Assembly: GCA_036186865.1 (NCBI GenBank)
Contig: AP025055.1
Span: forward strand, 29,307,870-29,371,869
Direction: 5' to 3'
Source: Eustoma russellianum
Taxonomy: Eukaryota > Streptophyta > Magnoliopsida > Gentianales > Gentianaceae
DNA: 64,000 bases
How positions within the stretch are numbered: the first letter of the stretch is position 1; every line of letters begins with the position of its first letter. The notes below the pieces were generated by a model, which did no database searches, was not told the DNA's origin, and saw only the letters and a list, made by a program, of their open reading frames with translations. A program made the translations under genes and the position numbers. This document shows positions 1 through 11,639 of this stretch, one piece after another.

Positions 1-1009
1 GACAAGATTATGTCAACATGTAAAACAAAAACTCCCATAATTTCTTCTCGTATGTTGTGATCATTTCCACACCTTTAACATCATTAAATTCTCTGTAAAA
101 TGATGATAAATATACTCTAATAGTATATAGAAGAGAGCCTTCAAGAAAGAAATAGAATGTGACATCACAACTCGTCACATATCCTGCTATAGTCAATAAT
201 ATCATCATGTGAGAGAAATAATATAAAATCACCATATAATCTTCAAAATAATCATAGCACAACTCCAGAATGAAGATATGAATATACTCAAGAGATTCCT
301 TGAGTGGAAATACCAAAAATACCCTCAGGGGTGAAATGACCAAAATGCCCCTGGTGAGAGAAAACTCTAGAAATGACCCCGATGGTCAGAAATAGTCATA
401 ATATCATCTTTGTCATGATAAATAAGATGAGAATAAGCCCTTGATATATATCCACCATATCATGTTCCTACAAAACTCAAAATACCAATTTTGCCCTTTT
501 TGGTAAGTTGTAGAAACTTCCAAGACACTTTAGTCACAAGACATTTATATTTATCAAAATCAGATAATATCCACTTAATAAACATGTATAAATCATGTAC
601 AAATAAAAACAATCACTTTATCACATTTTAGAAAAATATTTCTAAAAGCCCTATACATCGATCGATCGAAGTGCCTCAGCTTCAGAGATCGATGTCTCAC
701 ACTGAGTCTCAGAATTTGTCTCTGACCTACATCGATCGATCGAAGTGAGGGTTCGATGTACATCGATCGATCGATGTGTCTCAGGTTTAGAGATCGATGT
801 CTCACAGTAAGGTCTTGAACTTTCACTGCCTTACATAGATCGATCGATGTGAGGGATCGAAGTACACAGATTGATCACTATGAAACAACCTGAGAGATCG
901 ATGTAAACTTTTTCAACTTTTAACCACATATAACACCATGTGTGACATTTTTATGTATTCACCACTTAAAATCATGACTTTGAAAATTATCCAAACATAT
1001 TTCTCAACA
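1..1009 (-). repeat. LTR fragment of copia family A, cut by the window edge
   Basis: Read on the minus strand, this starts TGTTGAGAAATATGTTTGG and follows the first ~980 bases of element A's 3' LTR (40251 onward). Shared parts include the CGATCGAT cluster and the final stretch near TAACATAATCTTGTC. It is therefore the 5' part (U3) of an A-family LTR; the rest lies beyond base 1. The bases just right of it (1010 on) are not a polypurine tract, so it is more likely a 5' or solo LTR whose body lies to the left than a 3' LTR of the gag remnant beside it. Short open frames inside it are chance. Confidence 0.85.
650..905. repeat. Cluster of CGATCGAT palindrome repeats in LTR A
   Basis: About seven degenerate units of the form ACATCGATCGATCGAAGTG followed by GAGATCGATGTCTCAC lie near 657, 690, 731, 762, 795, 833 and 894. 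The core ATCGATCGAT is self-complementary. The same cluster, in the other orientation and with different unit spacing, lies in A's 3' LTR at 40385-40565, so it belongs to the LTR family. Its position upstream of the LTR TATA box suggests a U3 regulatory array, which is inference. Confidence 0.75.
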
Positions 1010-1015
1010 CTTCAT

Positions 1016-1981
1016 TAAACATTGGGGCAATCCTTTCTTAATCCTCCTCTCCCCCTACCGTGCTTTGTATAGAGGTGTCTCATCCTTGTCAATGTTTGAT
1101 CTTGAACACCTTCACGACCTCGACCTCAGCCCATTCCACGTGAGCCATGGCCTCACTCTCTTTGATCGACGGCTCCTCTTCGTTGGGGCGATGTAGAAGT
1201 ATAGAGGAGGGGTGTTTTGGGTAGACGAGTTGACACCCTCTTTATTGGTTCACTCTTCATACGCCTTCAAGTGACTAACTACATCTTCAAAACCGATTTC
1301 ATTTAGATCGAACACTTGTTCAAGAGATGCAATGATGTTTATATATTTTGATCGAGGAAAAATTTTAAGAAATGTCTTCATCAACTTTGATTCGTCCAGA
1401 GCTGGACCCAAGGAGGCTGACATTGCTGAAATTTCAGACAACTTTCCAGCGAACCCATCGATAGAATCAGTTTTTCCCATCTTGAGCATATCGAACTCAG
1501 TGTTTAGGTCTTAGAGCCGTGTCTCCTTTACTCTTTCAGCACATAGGTGTCGAGTCTTTATTGTTTCCCAGATTTCCTTCGACGTCTGTTGATGGCCGAC
1601 TTGCAAGATCAAGTTTTCGGGAATCGCTTGAAACAAAAAGGCGATTGCTATGTCGTTCTTTTCTACATCGTTTGAACCTGGATCAATTGTATACCATACC
1701 TTATGGACCCTTAGAACAATTTTCATTTGCATAGCCCACACGATATAGTTAGGGGGATAGAGCATCGGACATTGGATGGCGGTTGATCCGACCTCTCTAC
1801 CTCTCAGCTGAGCACTACTTTTCGTGGTGTCAGTCATTCCTTTTAGATTGAAGTTTCCTTCGAGGTCACAAATCTTCCGACAAGTTGATGAGTAGTAGAT
1901 CCAAAGATTACTTAGTACACATGTTCGCAAGGATCGAGGACACGACACCCACTCTTCTTTCGGACCTAACGACGGCATCAA
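1016..1981 (-). pseudogene. Copia gag remnant (DUF4219/UBN2 type)
   Basis: Two minus-strand open stretches encode capsid-like parts of a plant copia gag. Bases 1981-1511 carry the N-terminal part, including YPPNYIVWAMQMKIVLRVH and FLFQAIPENLILQV. Bases 1489-1250 carry the following helices (FAGKLSEISAMSASLG, DVVSHLKAYEE). These resemble the DUF4219 and UBN2 regions of copia Gag, which forms the virus-like particle in the cytoplasm. Frame breaks fall near 1500 and below 1250, where a decayed linker continues to about 1016. No zinc knuckle, protease or pol follows; the next sequence is an unrelated LTR. It is a dead 5' fragment. Confidence 0.8.
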
Positions 1982-2000
1982 AAATCCCCTCCTAACCTAT

Positions 2001-2014
2001 TGGCTCTAATACCA
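2001..2014 (-). other. Primer-binding site of the gag remnant
   Basis: On the minus strand this reads TGGTATTAGAGCCA, one base from the plant initiator-Met-tRNA complement TGGTATCAGAGCC. It lies about 20 bases upstream of the gag frame, as expected for a copia leader. Confidence 0.7.
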
Positions 2015-2283
2015 CTTAAAGTTAAAAGGAACAAACATGCGCAATTGAAGCCTAACTTGCCTCGTATCATAATAAAGAAAATAACTCAAAACTGAATTAC
2101 AATTTTCCTCATGTTATGAACCCTACCAGACCCTCTTGTATGTATAGACCTAGACAAGCCACAATTATGAAACCTAGTATATTCCATGATCTAAACTTGA
2201 CTAGGAATTGGTCACCATACTTTAGCTATAGATAACAACTATATCTAGCTAAAGTTCCCTACTACTTAGGAACGTGTGTCTTA
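2015..2283 (-). repeat. Probable 5' LTR end of the gag remnant
   Basis: This 270-base stretch lies directly upstream (minus strand) of the primer-binding site, where the end of a 5' LTR should be. The expected CA end appears altered (CTTTAAG before the PBS). It has no second copy in the window, so this call rests on position only. On the other side it abuts the end of element D's LTR. Confidence 0.4.
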
Positions 2284-4369
2284 TGTAGGACCTGCAAGGC
2301 ACCACTAGAAGGGGGAGGGGTTGAATAGTGGGTGCAGAAAATTTGGTTTTTAAAATGTTTTGATCCAAAAACAAAACATCTGAAAACAGTTTTGTTTTCA
2401 GGATCTGTTTTGTAACGTTTGAAAAACTAGGTTACAGGCCTTCAAAAATTCTGAAATTTGGAGAGATTGTAGTCTCAGATGTTCTGAGTATCTCCTAAAA
2501 TGTTCAGATCAAAATTCAACCTTTAACCCTTTGAAAAATCGTTTGTGATCAGATTGAGCAAATATGACAGAACAGTAGTCTGATTTGAAAAATTTATTCT
2601 GATTAATCCGTGGCTCCAAATGGTTTGAAATTTAATGACAAACCCCTTACTATATTTGTTTAATTGGGTTGAAACAATTTTGAAAAAAATTCCTTTGGGA
2701 AATATCTCACATACATTCAAGTTCTCAACCTTTGCAAGTCTGAAAATCAGATTGCACTAGTCTCAGAACTATTAACGTTTGATTGATTTATACTTGTCCA
2801 AAAGAGTTGAAACTTGTGCCAAATGAAACTTAGAAGATGTGGCTATGTTTCTGAAAAATTTTACTATTTTTGAAATTTGTTTACTATTTTAAGATTGCGA
2901 TGAAATAGATGTAAAGTGCAGGAAACTAAAAGTACTATGCAAAAAGTAGAGAACACAAGGAATTTTATACTGGTTTGGTTAAATCAACCAACTCTAGTCT
3001 TCGAGGACACCTTCCTCGGTTTTCACTAAAAAAATAACACCTTACCACACAGGGTTGATAGAGCTACACACCAACTCCAACCCTTTACAATCGAAACAAG
3101 CAATTACAATGATCACGAATACCACCACCGAGCGGATGAAGGTTTGATCACACCTTGATCAACCTTTTACAATAATAGGGTGTATTTGGTGGTATGAATG
3201 AAGCCAATTCAATATATTTGAATATAGATACAATAGGCTTGAGAGAGAAAGAAGAAGAAAGAAATGTAAGAAGAGAGTAGAGAGATTTTTGCACTTTTGA
3301 AATTGTAAGAATTGTCTTGTGTTTGATTTGCTTATCTTCACTTCCTTTTATCTCAAAGTGGCCGCCCACTCTAGGGCTTTTTCTTCCCCTTGAAAATTCT
3401 CTTTTAAGTCCTTGGAAGAATGCCTTGTATAGATGTGACATCAACTTGCTTACTTGGCACCACTTGATTGGATGATTATCTTGGCCTTGCTTACTTGGCA
3501 CTTCTTGATTAGATGAGATTTGTCATCACTTGATGACTGTACAAATCTGAGAATTACACTTAAAACATGTGCCAAATTAGTAGAAAAACCTTGCCAAATA
3601 TCACATAATTAATCCCACAAAATTTGCAAAATAAATTGGTCTCAATCATGACCAAGAAATCGGCCATCACCTTTGCAACACATGCTGAAATTTTCAGCAT
3701 GTGCTAAATCTCAAGAACTTCAAATTATTACCATAATATTATCACATCAATCCCTTGAAAATGGAGAAGCAAATTTGTTAAGATCGAGGCTCAAATTTTG
3801 GCCATATCAATTTCTCACATGCTGAATTTTCAGCATGTGTTACATTTCTAATATAGTTTGAAATATTACCTTGTGTAGCTTCCTCCATTAAGTCACTAAC
3901 CTTGTGTAGTCCATTCTTCACCAATCAAGATGTCAACTAAGCTCCACATAGGCTCCATCAAGGCTGAGTAGGCATGTGAATTGAGCTTCAACATGTGCTG
4001 AATTTATTTTTGTAGACTTTGTAAAATAGTGCACAATAGTTGTACACATATGGTATATTCCAATCAGCTCTAATTTGAATATTCTAGAACATTTTAGTAT
4101 GTATTGAATATATAAAAAGTGTCTAGATACATGTTACATGTCATGCCAAAAAAAGTTCCATGTGTCCTGTTCGTAGAAAACCAAATTTTCGACTTTTGTC
4201 GATTACGCGATTTTTCTCCGATTAAATTCAAACTTTTTGCACATGTTATATATATTATATTACACATAATATACATAGAATAACTTGAATATTCAGCTCT
4301 AAAGGCTGATTAAAAGTGGCGTCCCATGTGACAAAAATATTGAATTTGAAATCTCCACAATTTGGCCTT
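2284..4369 (-). repeat. Element D 3' LTR, distal part (R/U5 side)
   Basis: On the minus strand this ends GGTGCCTTGCAGGTCCTACA, the same end as the B, C, E and F LTRs, and it is homologous to their last two thirds. It includes the palindromes CACATGCTGAAATTTTCAGCATGTG (3679-3703) and a second at 3816-3838. Gypsy element H interrupts it after the target-duplication bases GCCTT (4365-4369); the other part lies at 16847-17599. With H removed the LTR is about 2.84 kb. The pol stub at 17600-17921 shows it is D's 3' LTR. Confidence 0.88.
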
Positions 4370-4867
4370 TGTAGCGCCCCGCACCCGGCCTCGTCCGGAT
4401 ACGGTGCACCCACCGTACTTCACTGAGGAGAGTACAAGGCGTCATGCATAACATGCAAACATCCATAACATAAGTCGTGGACTCCCATGCTCACATTCAA
4501 CATTGTAGTAAAATTTAGGCAGAATTAAAACTTTTCAAATCAAACATGCATCACCAATTTACTAAGTTCCCAAAGGTAGTAGTCCCACAAAATAACATAA
4601 CTGAGATCCAGAGAGTTCAAACATAGTCATGATACAAAACGTCTTGGCAGCACAAAAGTCCTTAGCTTAGCTCCCTTCATATCTTCTCGCCTATGGATAA
4701 GGTACCCTCGGCTCATCCTCGATCCATTCTATCTTGGCATTATCTGGCTCTGGGGGAAAAAAATAAAGTGTGAGTGATAAAATCACCCAGCAAGAATACA
4801 ATAAACTACCATGAAATACGTAAAGAATCATAACATGAATGTATTACCCCAAAAACCTCAAATAATC

Positions 4868-5100
4868 ATAATTCATACCTGTTCTTGGATCCTGAACTTA
4901 CTTGACGTTTAGCTTAAGCAGGTATTAGGGAATGCTATACCATACCTGATCTTGGATCCTGAACTTACTTGACGTTCAGCTTAAGCATGTATTAGGAAAT
5001 GTCATACCATACCTGATCTTGGATCCTGAACTTACTTGACGTTCAGCTTAAGCATGTATTAGGAATGCTATACCATACCTGATCTTGGATCTGACTTAAC
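4868..5100. repeat. Tandem repeat, ~72-73 bp unit, in H 3' LTR
   Basis: Three copies plus a broken fourth of a unit beginning CTTGGATCCTGAACTTACTT and ending with a form of GGAATGCTATACCATACCTG. The copy in the other LTR is at 13220-13400 and has a different arrangement, so copy number changed after or during insertion. Confidence 0.85.
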
Positions 5101-5329
5101 TGATTTCCTTCTGTTATTATTAGCATGGGAATATCTACCTTGGACTTACTTGGCGTTCGGCTTAAGCATATTTTTAGATAATTCTACACCAATAATAATA
5201 TAACCATTAACTGTAACATGCAACATGTCCTCATGATCATGAATTATGCAAGATGCAATGCATGATGTCATGTAATGTCAAAACATCATTTTGGTCCCAT
5301 ACAGTAACATGTCGTAAAAACAGAGTGTC

Positions 5330-5575
5330 AGATCAATTAACCCCGGATTGAGCGGGTCTAGAACATATCATCAGACCAATTAACCCCGGTCTGAACGGGT
5401 CCAACAGATATCAGATCAATTAACCCCGGATCTGAACGGGTCCAGAACAGATATCAGATCAATTAACCCCGGATCTGAACGGGTCCAGAACAGATATCAG
5501 ATCAATTAACCCGGATCTGAACGGTCCAGAACATATCATATCATCAGACCAATTAACCCCGGGTCTGGAGTCAGG
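5330..5575. repeat. Tandem repeat, ~43 bp unit, in H 3' LTR
   Basis: About six units of the form CAGATCAATTAACCCCGG followed by ATCTGAACGGGTCCAGAACA. Each unit holds a small inverted repeat (CAGATC...GATCTG). The other LTR has about seven units at 13555-13850. Confidence 0.88.
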
Positions 5576-5959
5576 TTAGTCGCATGCTTGCCGCAAAGGA
5601 ATCATGAAGCTTTTTTAAAAACATGGGACGTAAAAACTTTTCATGCATAACGAAAACATAGTCTTGTAAAACTTGCTTGCATCATAAAATCCATGAAAAT
5701 CAGTTTCATGATCATGCGATGAAACATGCCGTGATATGCAATGCAAGTCATGACATGGATAATCGTATGCATTCCTTATAACATGTCAACATGCATGAAT
5801 TTGGAAGCTAAATACTTCCAGACTTTTACTTCGTATTCATGGGGCGGTTAAGCTAACCAAATAGGTCCATTTCCATAATCTTTTGTCACAAACACGTTTG
5901 GTAGAATCTTAGATACATATCATAAAAATTTAGATTATTTCGATAAGCTTAAAGGGGCT

Positions 5960-6750
5960 CATTTAATTAATTTCTGAAATGGGTTAGTGCTGAAACTGAT
6001 CTGACCATTTTACCAAAAATTCAATTGCGGCAAATCCGTGATTCGTTTCGGAAATTCCAACTTGCACAAGTCATAAACATGTGGAACTAGTATCCTACCG
6101 AAATTTAGCCTATTTTCATATCTCTAAGTCCCCTTTCTGAGTCCATAAAGTCGTTACTAAACTTCAGGTTGATTCCAGTGATTTCAGTTGAGCAGTTTGA
6201 CTAATTAATTCATATAAAATAATCCAGAACTTGTTTTACCAAAATTCCAGATGGCATGTTCACTAACTCATAGGATTATTACCATACCAAAAATCAGCTT
6301 TATTGGTCATCTACAAGGTCTCTTTTCAAGCCGTTCAAAACGTTACACCATTCTGTCATTTTCCAGAATTTACCTGAGCAGTCTCACTAATTATTTTAAA
6401 AATTAACCATAACTTATTTTACCAAAATTCCAACTCTCATCTCTGATACACCATGGGACTAGCTCTGTGCAAAATCAGATTTATTGAAGGTCCACAAGTC
6501 CTCTTTTAATTCGTTGAAACCAGTGATCAATTCTGCCCTACTCCAGAATTTTCTACTGGAGCAGTTTTACCGTATAATTTCTTAAAATAATCCGTAACTG
6601 ATTTTAACAAAATTCCAACTCTCACTTGGGCTAAACTCATAAGGATAACTTTGTGCCAAAAATTAGCTTCATTGAAGGTCTGTAAGGTCAGTTCTTAAAC
6701 CGTTTAAACGTCACTCTATTCTGTCCACTTCCAGTGGTTTGCTATTTTGT
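5960..6750. repeat. Degenerate ~165-bp repeat array in H 3' LTR
   Basis: Four diverged units succeed one another. Each contains, in order, forms of AATAATCC..AACTTATTTTACC, AAAATTCCAACTCTCA, CTCATAGGA, GTGCCAAAAATCAG, TTTATTGAAGGTC, CAAGGTCTCTTTTCAA and a TTCCAGAATTT/GAGCAGTTT end. Copies begin near 5985, 6225, 6400 and 6580. The array recurs in the other LTR (14280-15060), so it predates this insertion. Confidence 0.65.
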
Positions 6751-7310
6751 CATTTATCCAAGTCAAATGTCCATGTTCTCACTCAATACTTTGGGCCGAA
6801 ACTTGTGTGTTCCTTAACCACATTTTACAACACATATTCAAGCATGCATTCATATTCAAGAGTCATCTTAATCTAAACTTACCAACAACCTCATAAAGCT
6901 CCTAGCTTTCACATGTATTCTTTCCTTAGGACCCTTTTGTGTTACGTCACAAGTCAATCTTGTCTAGACCTACTTAGGTGAACCTTATTTCACTCTAGGT
7001 AGCCTTATTTCATATAGCATATAGGAAAAGACTTCATCTTTAAAGGAATAAGTCACATGCAAGGCATTGTTCTTAGGGAATCACTAAGATATAGTCTCAA
7101 ACTTAAGATATTCAACTAAAGATTGAATCTTAAGAACCTCTAAGCATTCAAGTCACAAACTCTTTAAATAAATCATGAGAGATCATTGTATACTTGCCTC
7201 TTCAAGCTAAAGCTCTTGTCTTTGCTAGGTTATGGTGTGAATGTGTTGGAATCCTTCACCTTCTTCACCTTAAGCATACGGTTTTAAGGAAAATGGAAGG
7301 AAAGATTAGT

Positions 7311-7320
7311 CTTTATACAA
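7311..7320 (-). promoter_or_regulatory. Candidate TATA box in H 3' LTR
   Basis: Minus-strand TTGTATAAAGACTA fits a plant TATA box (TATAAA). It lies about 1.2 kb into the LTR, which would give a 1.2-kb U3. The matching site in the 5' LTR is 15609-15618. This is motif evidence only. Confidence 0.4.
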
Positions 7321-8535
7321 AGAGCAAATAGGATACATTTAAGGTTAGAGCATCTTACCAAAATGAGCTTGGAATGGAGATGCAAGCACTCCAAGGTATC
7401 ACCTCCTAAGAAAGTTGATGGCTTTTACCTATTTGGACCTTGAATGTCACGGTTTTGTCATGGAGAGAAGGAGTTCATATGAGCTTCATTCTTCACCAAA
7501 TAAGGATTCACTTAAGGAAGCTTGGAACAAGACTTACCTAGATGTCTTCTTGAGTCTTGAAGTGAAGTTGAACTCCTATCCTTCAAGAGGATGGGGGTCG
7601 AAATATTGTGAGGGTAGGAGGGAATTTTGCTAAGTGTTGCTTGGCTTGCTTGGGAAGAATTTTCTAGATGAATGTAGGGTGTAGTCTTGCAAGATTTAAA
7701 AATCTAGGAGATGGGGAGGCTTGGCCGATTTTGGAGGGATAATAGGGAGGTTAGGGTTTCCATGAGTGTTAACCAATGTTACTTTATTCCAACTATGGTT
7801 ATTTTTGGGGCTAACCCAAGTTACTTTATCAAATCATGGTTATCTTAACCTTGGTTTAAGGAAAAAGTAACCATGGTAGAATTTAAAAATCCTCCATGGT
7901 TAATCATGTAGGGGCCGATTTTGGTTGGGGTCTTTATGACCTCAACCATACTACTTCTTTCTTTAATGAGTTGTCTTACTTGTTCCTTAAATGCATGTCT
8001 ATTTTGTTTTCTATTTACTCTTTGCTTAATAACTTCTTGTCTTAATTGTGTGTAGTAGACTTTAAGTAATTATTTTAACTAATAAAATTGGCTAGAGAAT
8101 TCTAGAATCCCCTCATGCCTTGGCCGAATTTTGGGGCTTCTTGGGCAACTTGACATTTCTTGTAATTTTAACTCATGTACTATATTGTTTTCTTTATTTT
8201 ATCATATTCTAAGATTAACATATGTATGTATACATATATACACGCCATGTGTATTACATATATATATGTATATATCCTCCTATATAGGTATTTATATTTT
8301 TCATACACATATATCATATACACGCACATACATAATGGTATGTATGGTTCTTATAGCTCTATATTTCATATACTACTTTCTGGAAGTTTCCTTATTTAAA
8401 TTGGTTTGGTATCACCTCAATAATAATTAATAAAGAGGGTTAAGTTGACTTAAGTAACACGAGCTAGAAGAAATTGTCGCTTTCATTCCGTCTCATATTC
8501 ATAGTTTTCACGTACATGATCGTTGGGGTACAACA

Positions 8536-8549
8536 TCCTCCCCCCTTAT
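8536..8549 (-). other. Polypurine tract of element H
   Basis: Minus-strand GATAAGGGGGGAGGA directly abuts the 3' LTR start. This is the expected priming site for second-strand DNA synthesis. Confidence 0.8.
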
Positions 8550-8559
8550 CATAAGTTTC

Positions 8560-9990
8560 GTCCTCGAAACTTCAGAACTAGTCAAAAAGATGGGGGTATC
8601 TACTCCTCATATCTCTTCCGTTTCCCATGTGCTTCTTCCGAATGATGCTCCATTGTACCTTCACCATGGGTATGGATCTCTTTTAAAGCTTTCTCTTTCC
8701 GATCAACTATCCTTAAGGGTTCCTCTTCATAAGTTACATCTTTTTCAACCTTCAACTGTTGATCTTCAAGGATGTGGCTTGGGTCATATACATATCGACG
8801 GAGTTGAGAAACATGGAATACATCATGTAACTGAGAAAGGATGGTGGCAACGCCAAGCGGTACGCAACCTCCTACTTTCTCAAGCACTTCATAAGGTCCA
8901 AAATCTTGGGCTTAGTTTTCCTTTGATGCCAAATCTCTTAACTCCTTTGGTCGGAGAAACTTTCAGAAAGACTTTCTCTCCTTCTTGGAATTCTAAAGGT
9001 CTCCTTCTTTCATCTGCCCATATCTTCGTTCTATCTTGCGCTGCTCTTAGTCTTTGTGGACTAACTTTACCTTTCTCGTGTTTGCTCAACAATGTCGGGT
9101 CCTGCGTAGATTTTATCTCCAATCGTCCCAATAGAGTGGGGACCGACATTTTCGTCCATACAATGCCTCATAAGGTGCCATTCCGATGGATCTGTGGAAG
9201 CTATTATTGTAAGAAAACTCAACGAGCTTAAGACTTTTATCCCAGCTTCCTCCAAAATCAAGAATGTAAGCGAGCATATCCTCAAGGGTTTGGATTGTTC
9301 TTCTGATTGTCCATCTGTTTGAGGATGAAATGCGGAACTCATTCTTATCTCTGTGCCCATTGCCTTTTGAAAGGCGGTCCAAAATCTCGAAGTAAATCGG
9401 GGGTCGGTCGCATACAATACTGATGGGCACTCCATGTAAAAAACAATCTGATCAATATACATAGAGGCTAACTTCTCCATAGATGCTTTAATCGTCATAG
9501 CCAAAAAGTGAGCAGACTTAGTCAAACGATCCACAATGACCCATATAGCATCATTCCCATACTTAGTCTTGGGTAGGTCAGTCACAAAGTCCATGGTGAT
9601 GTGATCCCATTTCCATTCTGGCACTTCTAAGGGTTGTAACAATCCAGCAGGTCTTTGGTGTTCGGCTTTTACTCTTTGGCAGATCAAACATCGCTCAACA
9701 AATTCTGCTATTTGTCTTCATACCGGGCCACCAAAACTTTTGCTTGAGATCTTGATACATCTTATTAGCTCCAGGATGTATAGATAATCGAGAATTATGA
9801 GCTTCCATCAAGACTTCATCCTTAATTTCTTGTTTTCGGGGACACATAACCGTCCTTGATACCATAAACTGCCATCACTGCGAATCTCAAAGTCATCTCG
9901 CGGCTTTTCTTCCATCCTTTCCTTGACCTTCTTAAGTTTTCATCAAGTCCTTGAGTCTCCTTGATCTTATCAATTAATGAAGGACAAGAA
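8560..9990 (-). pseudogene. Element H integrase and chromodomain, frame-broken
   Basis: The integrase joins element DNA to the host chromosome. The core is visible from 9687 downward: WDHITMDFVTDLPKTKYG (first acidic residue), then the TDPRFTSRFW region (second), then SAFHPQTDGQSE (catalytic Glu). At 8887-8700 comes the C-terminal part with HDVFHVSQLRRYV, typical of gypsy integrases, then a chromodomain start (VDRKEKAL). The chromodomain, thought to target insertion by binding modified histones, is scattered over three frames within about 120 bases. At least four frame changes are seen in this stretch, so no full protein can be made as written. The part toward 9990 is the integrase N-terminus, also broken. 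Confidence 0.85.
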
Positions 9991-10079
9991 CTAACTTGGC
10001 GAGAACTTCATCGATTGAGTCAACTTCTTCTAGGCCAAATTCTTCCATATCTCGCTGAAGAGGTGGTTGCGTGGGTGGC

Positions 10080-11613
10080 TTGTTTTTCGGCTTAGGGCAT
10101 CAGCGACTTTGTTAGCTTTTCCTGGATGTACTGAATGGAGAGATCATAATCTTTAATCAATTCCAACCATCTACGTTGCCGCATATTAAGCTCTTCTGGG
10201 TAAAGAGGTACTTTAGGCTCTTGTGGTCTATGTAGATCTCGCACTTTTCGCATATAAATAGTGCCTCCATATCTTTAACGCGAATACTGCGGAAAGTTCA
10301 AGATCATGGATAGGATAGTTTTGCTCAAATGGTTTCAACTGTCGGGATGCATAGGCTATACTTTGTCATTCTGCATAAGGATGCATCCGAGACCATTCTT
10401 TGAAGCATCGCTGTACACTACGTACTTTCACCAGGAGTGGGCTGAGCTAGGATAGGAGCGGATGTCAACTTTGCTTTCAGCCGAAAAACACTTTTCACAA
10501 TCGGCACTCCACTCAAACTTGGTCTTCTTTTGGGTCAATCTAGTGAGGGGAACAGCTATCCTCGAAAATCCTTCCACAAACTTCCTGTAATATCTAGCTA
10601 GTCCGAGAAAACTTCTTACTTCAGTAACATTTGTTGGCTTGGGCCATTCCGTGATAGCTTCAATTTTCTTGGGATCCACCAAAATCCCATCTTCTGAAAT
10701 CACATGACCAAGGAATGATACGCTTCGCAGCCAAAACTCGCATTTGCTAAACTTAGCGTACAACTGTCTTGCTCTTAGAATATTCAAGACTGTCCTCAAA
10801 TGGGCTGCGTGAGTCTCTTCGTTGGGTGAAAAATCAAGATGTCGTCTATGAAGACCACCACGAACTTGTCCAACTGTTATTGGAAGATTCGATTCATAAG
10901 ATCCATAAAGGCGGCAGGGGCATTGGTCAAACTAAAAGGCATGACTAAGAACTCATAGTGTCCATAGCGGGTTCTGAAAGCAGTCTTAGGGACATCTTCC
11001 GCCTTAATCTTCAATTGAAAGTATCCGGATCGTAGATCAATCTTACTAAAAATTCGAGATCCCCTGAGCTGGTCGAATAAATCATCAATCCGTGGTAAGG
11101 GGTACTTGTTCTTTATGGTGATTTTGTTGAGCTCCCGGTAATTGCTGATAAGCGCATACTTCCATCTTTCTTTTTCACGAATAGCACCGGAGCACCCCAA
11201 GGTGAAACACTGGGGCGAATGAGTTTCCTTTCTAACAGTTCATGTAACTGTTCCTTTAACTCCTTTAGTTCCGCAGGTGCCATGCGATAAGGGGCTTTCG
11301 ATATGGGTTCAACTCCTGGAACAAGGTTTATTTTAAAAGCAATCTCGCGATCACGAGGTAGTCCAGGCAGATCATCAGGAAATACATCAGGGTATTCATT
11401 AACAACTGGAACTTGTGCAAGGGTAGGGCTTTCTTGTTCGGCACTTAAAACATAAACCAAGAATCCTTCATGACCTTTCTTTAATGCTTGACTGGCACAA
11501 GCTACGTTAACAAAGACTTTCTTGGATGGTTTGTTTAACTTAGTTCCTCCTTGGAATGACATCTCTGTGTAAACACGTGCTAGATATACTTCGTACATAT
11601 TCGTATCGCTCAT
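10080..11613 (-). pseudogene. Element H reverse transcriptase and RNase H, frame-broken
   Basis: Copies the element RNA into DNA. The region opens with a spacer holding FPDDLPGLPRDREIAFKI, then APYRMAPAELKELKEQL and RPSVSPWGAPVLFVKKKDGS, the classical gypsy RT start. The first catalytic Asp is in KIDLRSGY and the substrate loop is PKTAFRTRYGHYEFLVMPF. The YADD-type motif reads FIDD at 10841-10852. The connection region (VSFLGHVISEDGI, RSFLGLARYYRKF) follows, and RNase H ends with a VADALSRK-type motif near 10105-10125. Frame changes occur near 11150, 10870 and 10430. There is no aspartic protease motif upstream. Confidence 0.88.
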
Positions 11614-11639
11614 TTATACTTAGATAATGAACAATGTAG

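Larger units (their letters stand above)
4370..8535 (-). repeat. Element H 3' LTR (4.17 kb)
   Basis: On the plus strand this starts TGTAGCGCCCCGCACCCGG and ends GTTGGGGTACAACA, and it pairs with 12713-16841. It carries two exact-style tandem arrays and one degenerate 165-bp array, listed separately. Compared with the other LTR it lacks many single bases out of doublets (for example GCTTGCCGC against GCTTGGCCGGC). Short open frames inside it (for example 7415-7633 and 8131-8430) lie in shared LTR sequence and are not genes. The 8220-8350 part is a TA/CATA-rich stretch. Confidence 0.92.

Noticed and set aside
1..2283. LTR fragment 1-1009 as the 3' LTR of the gag remnant next to it
   Set aside because: There is no polypurine tract at 1010-1030. 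The gag class (DUF4219 with a TGGTATTAGAGCC leader) differs from family A gag, so the two are probably unrelated neighbours.
5330..5575. Regular ~43-bp repeats that could be mistaken for a CRISPR array
   Set aside because: The units are head-to-tail with no unique spacers, the DNA is plant, and the array repeats in both LTRs of H.
8131..8430. Overlapping open frames rich in Tyr/Ile with possible membrane segments (also 16412-16735)
   Set aside because: Both are the same TA-rich part of H's LTRs and differ in length between copies; low-complexity DNA gives such peptides by chance.
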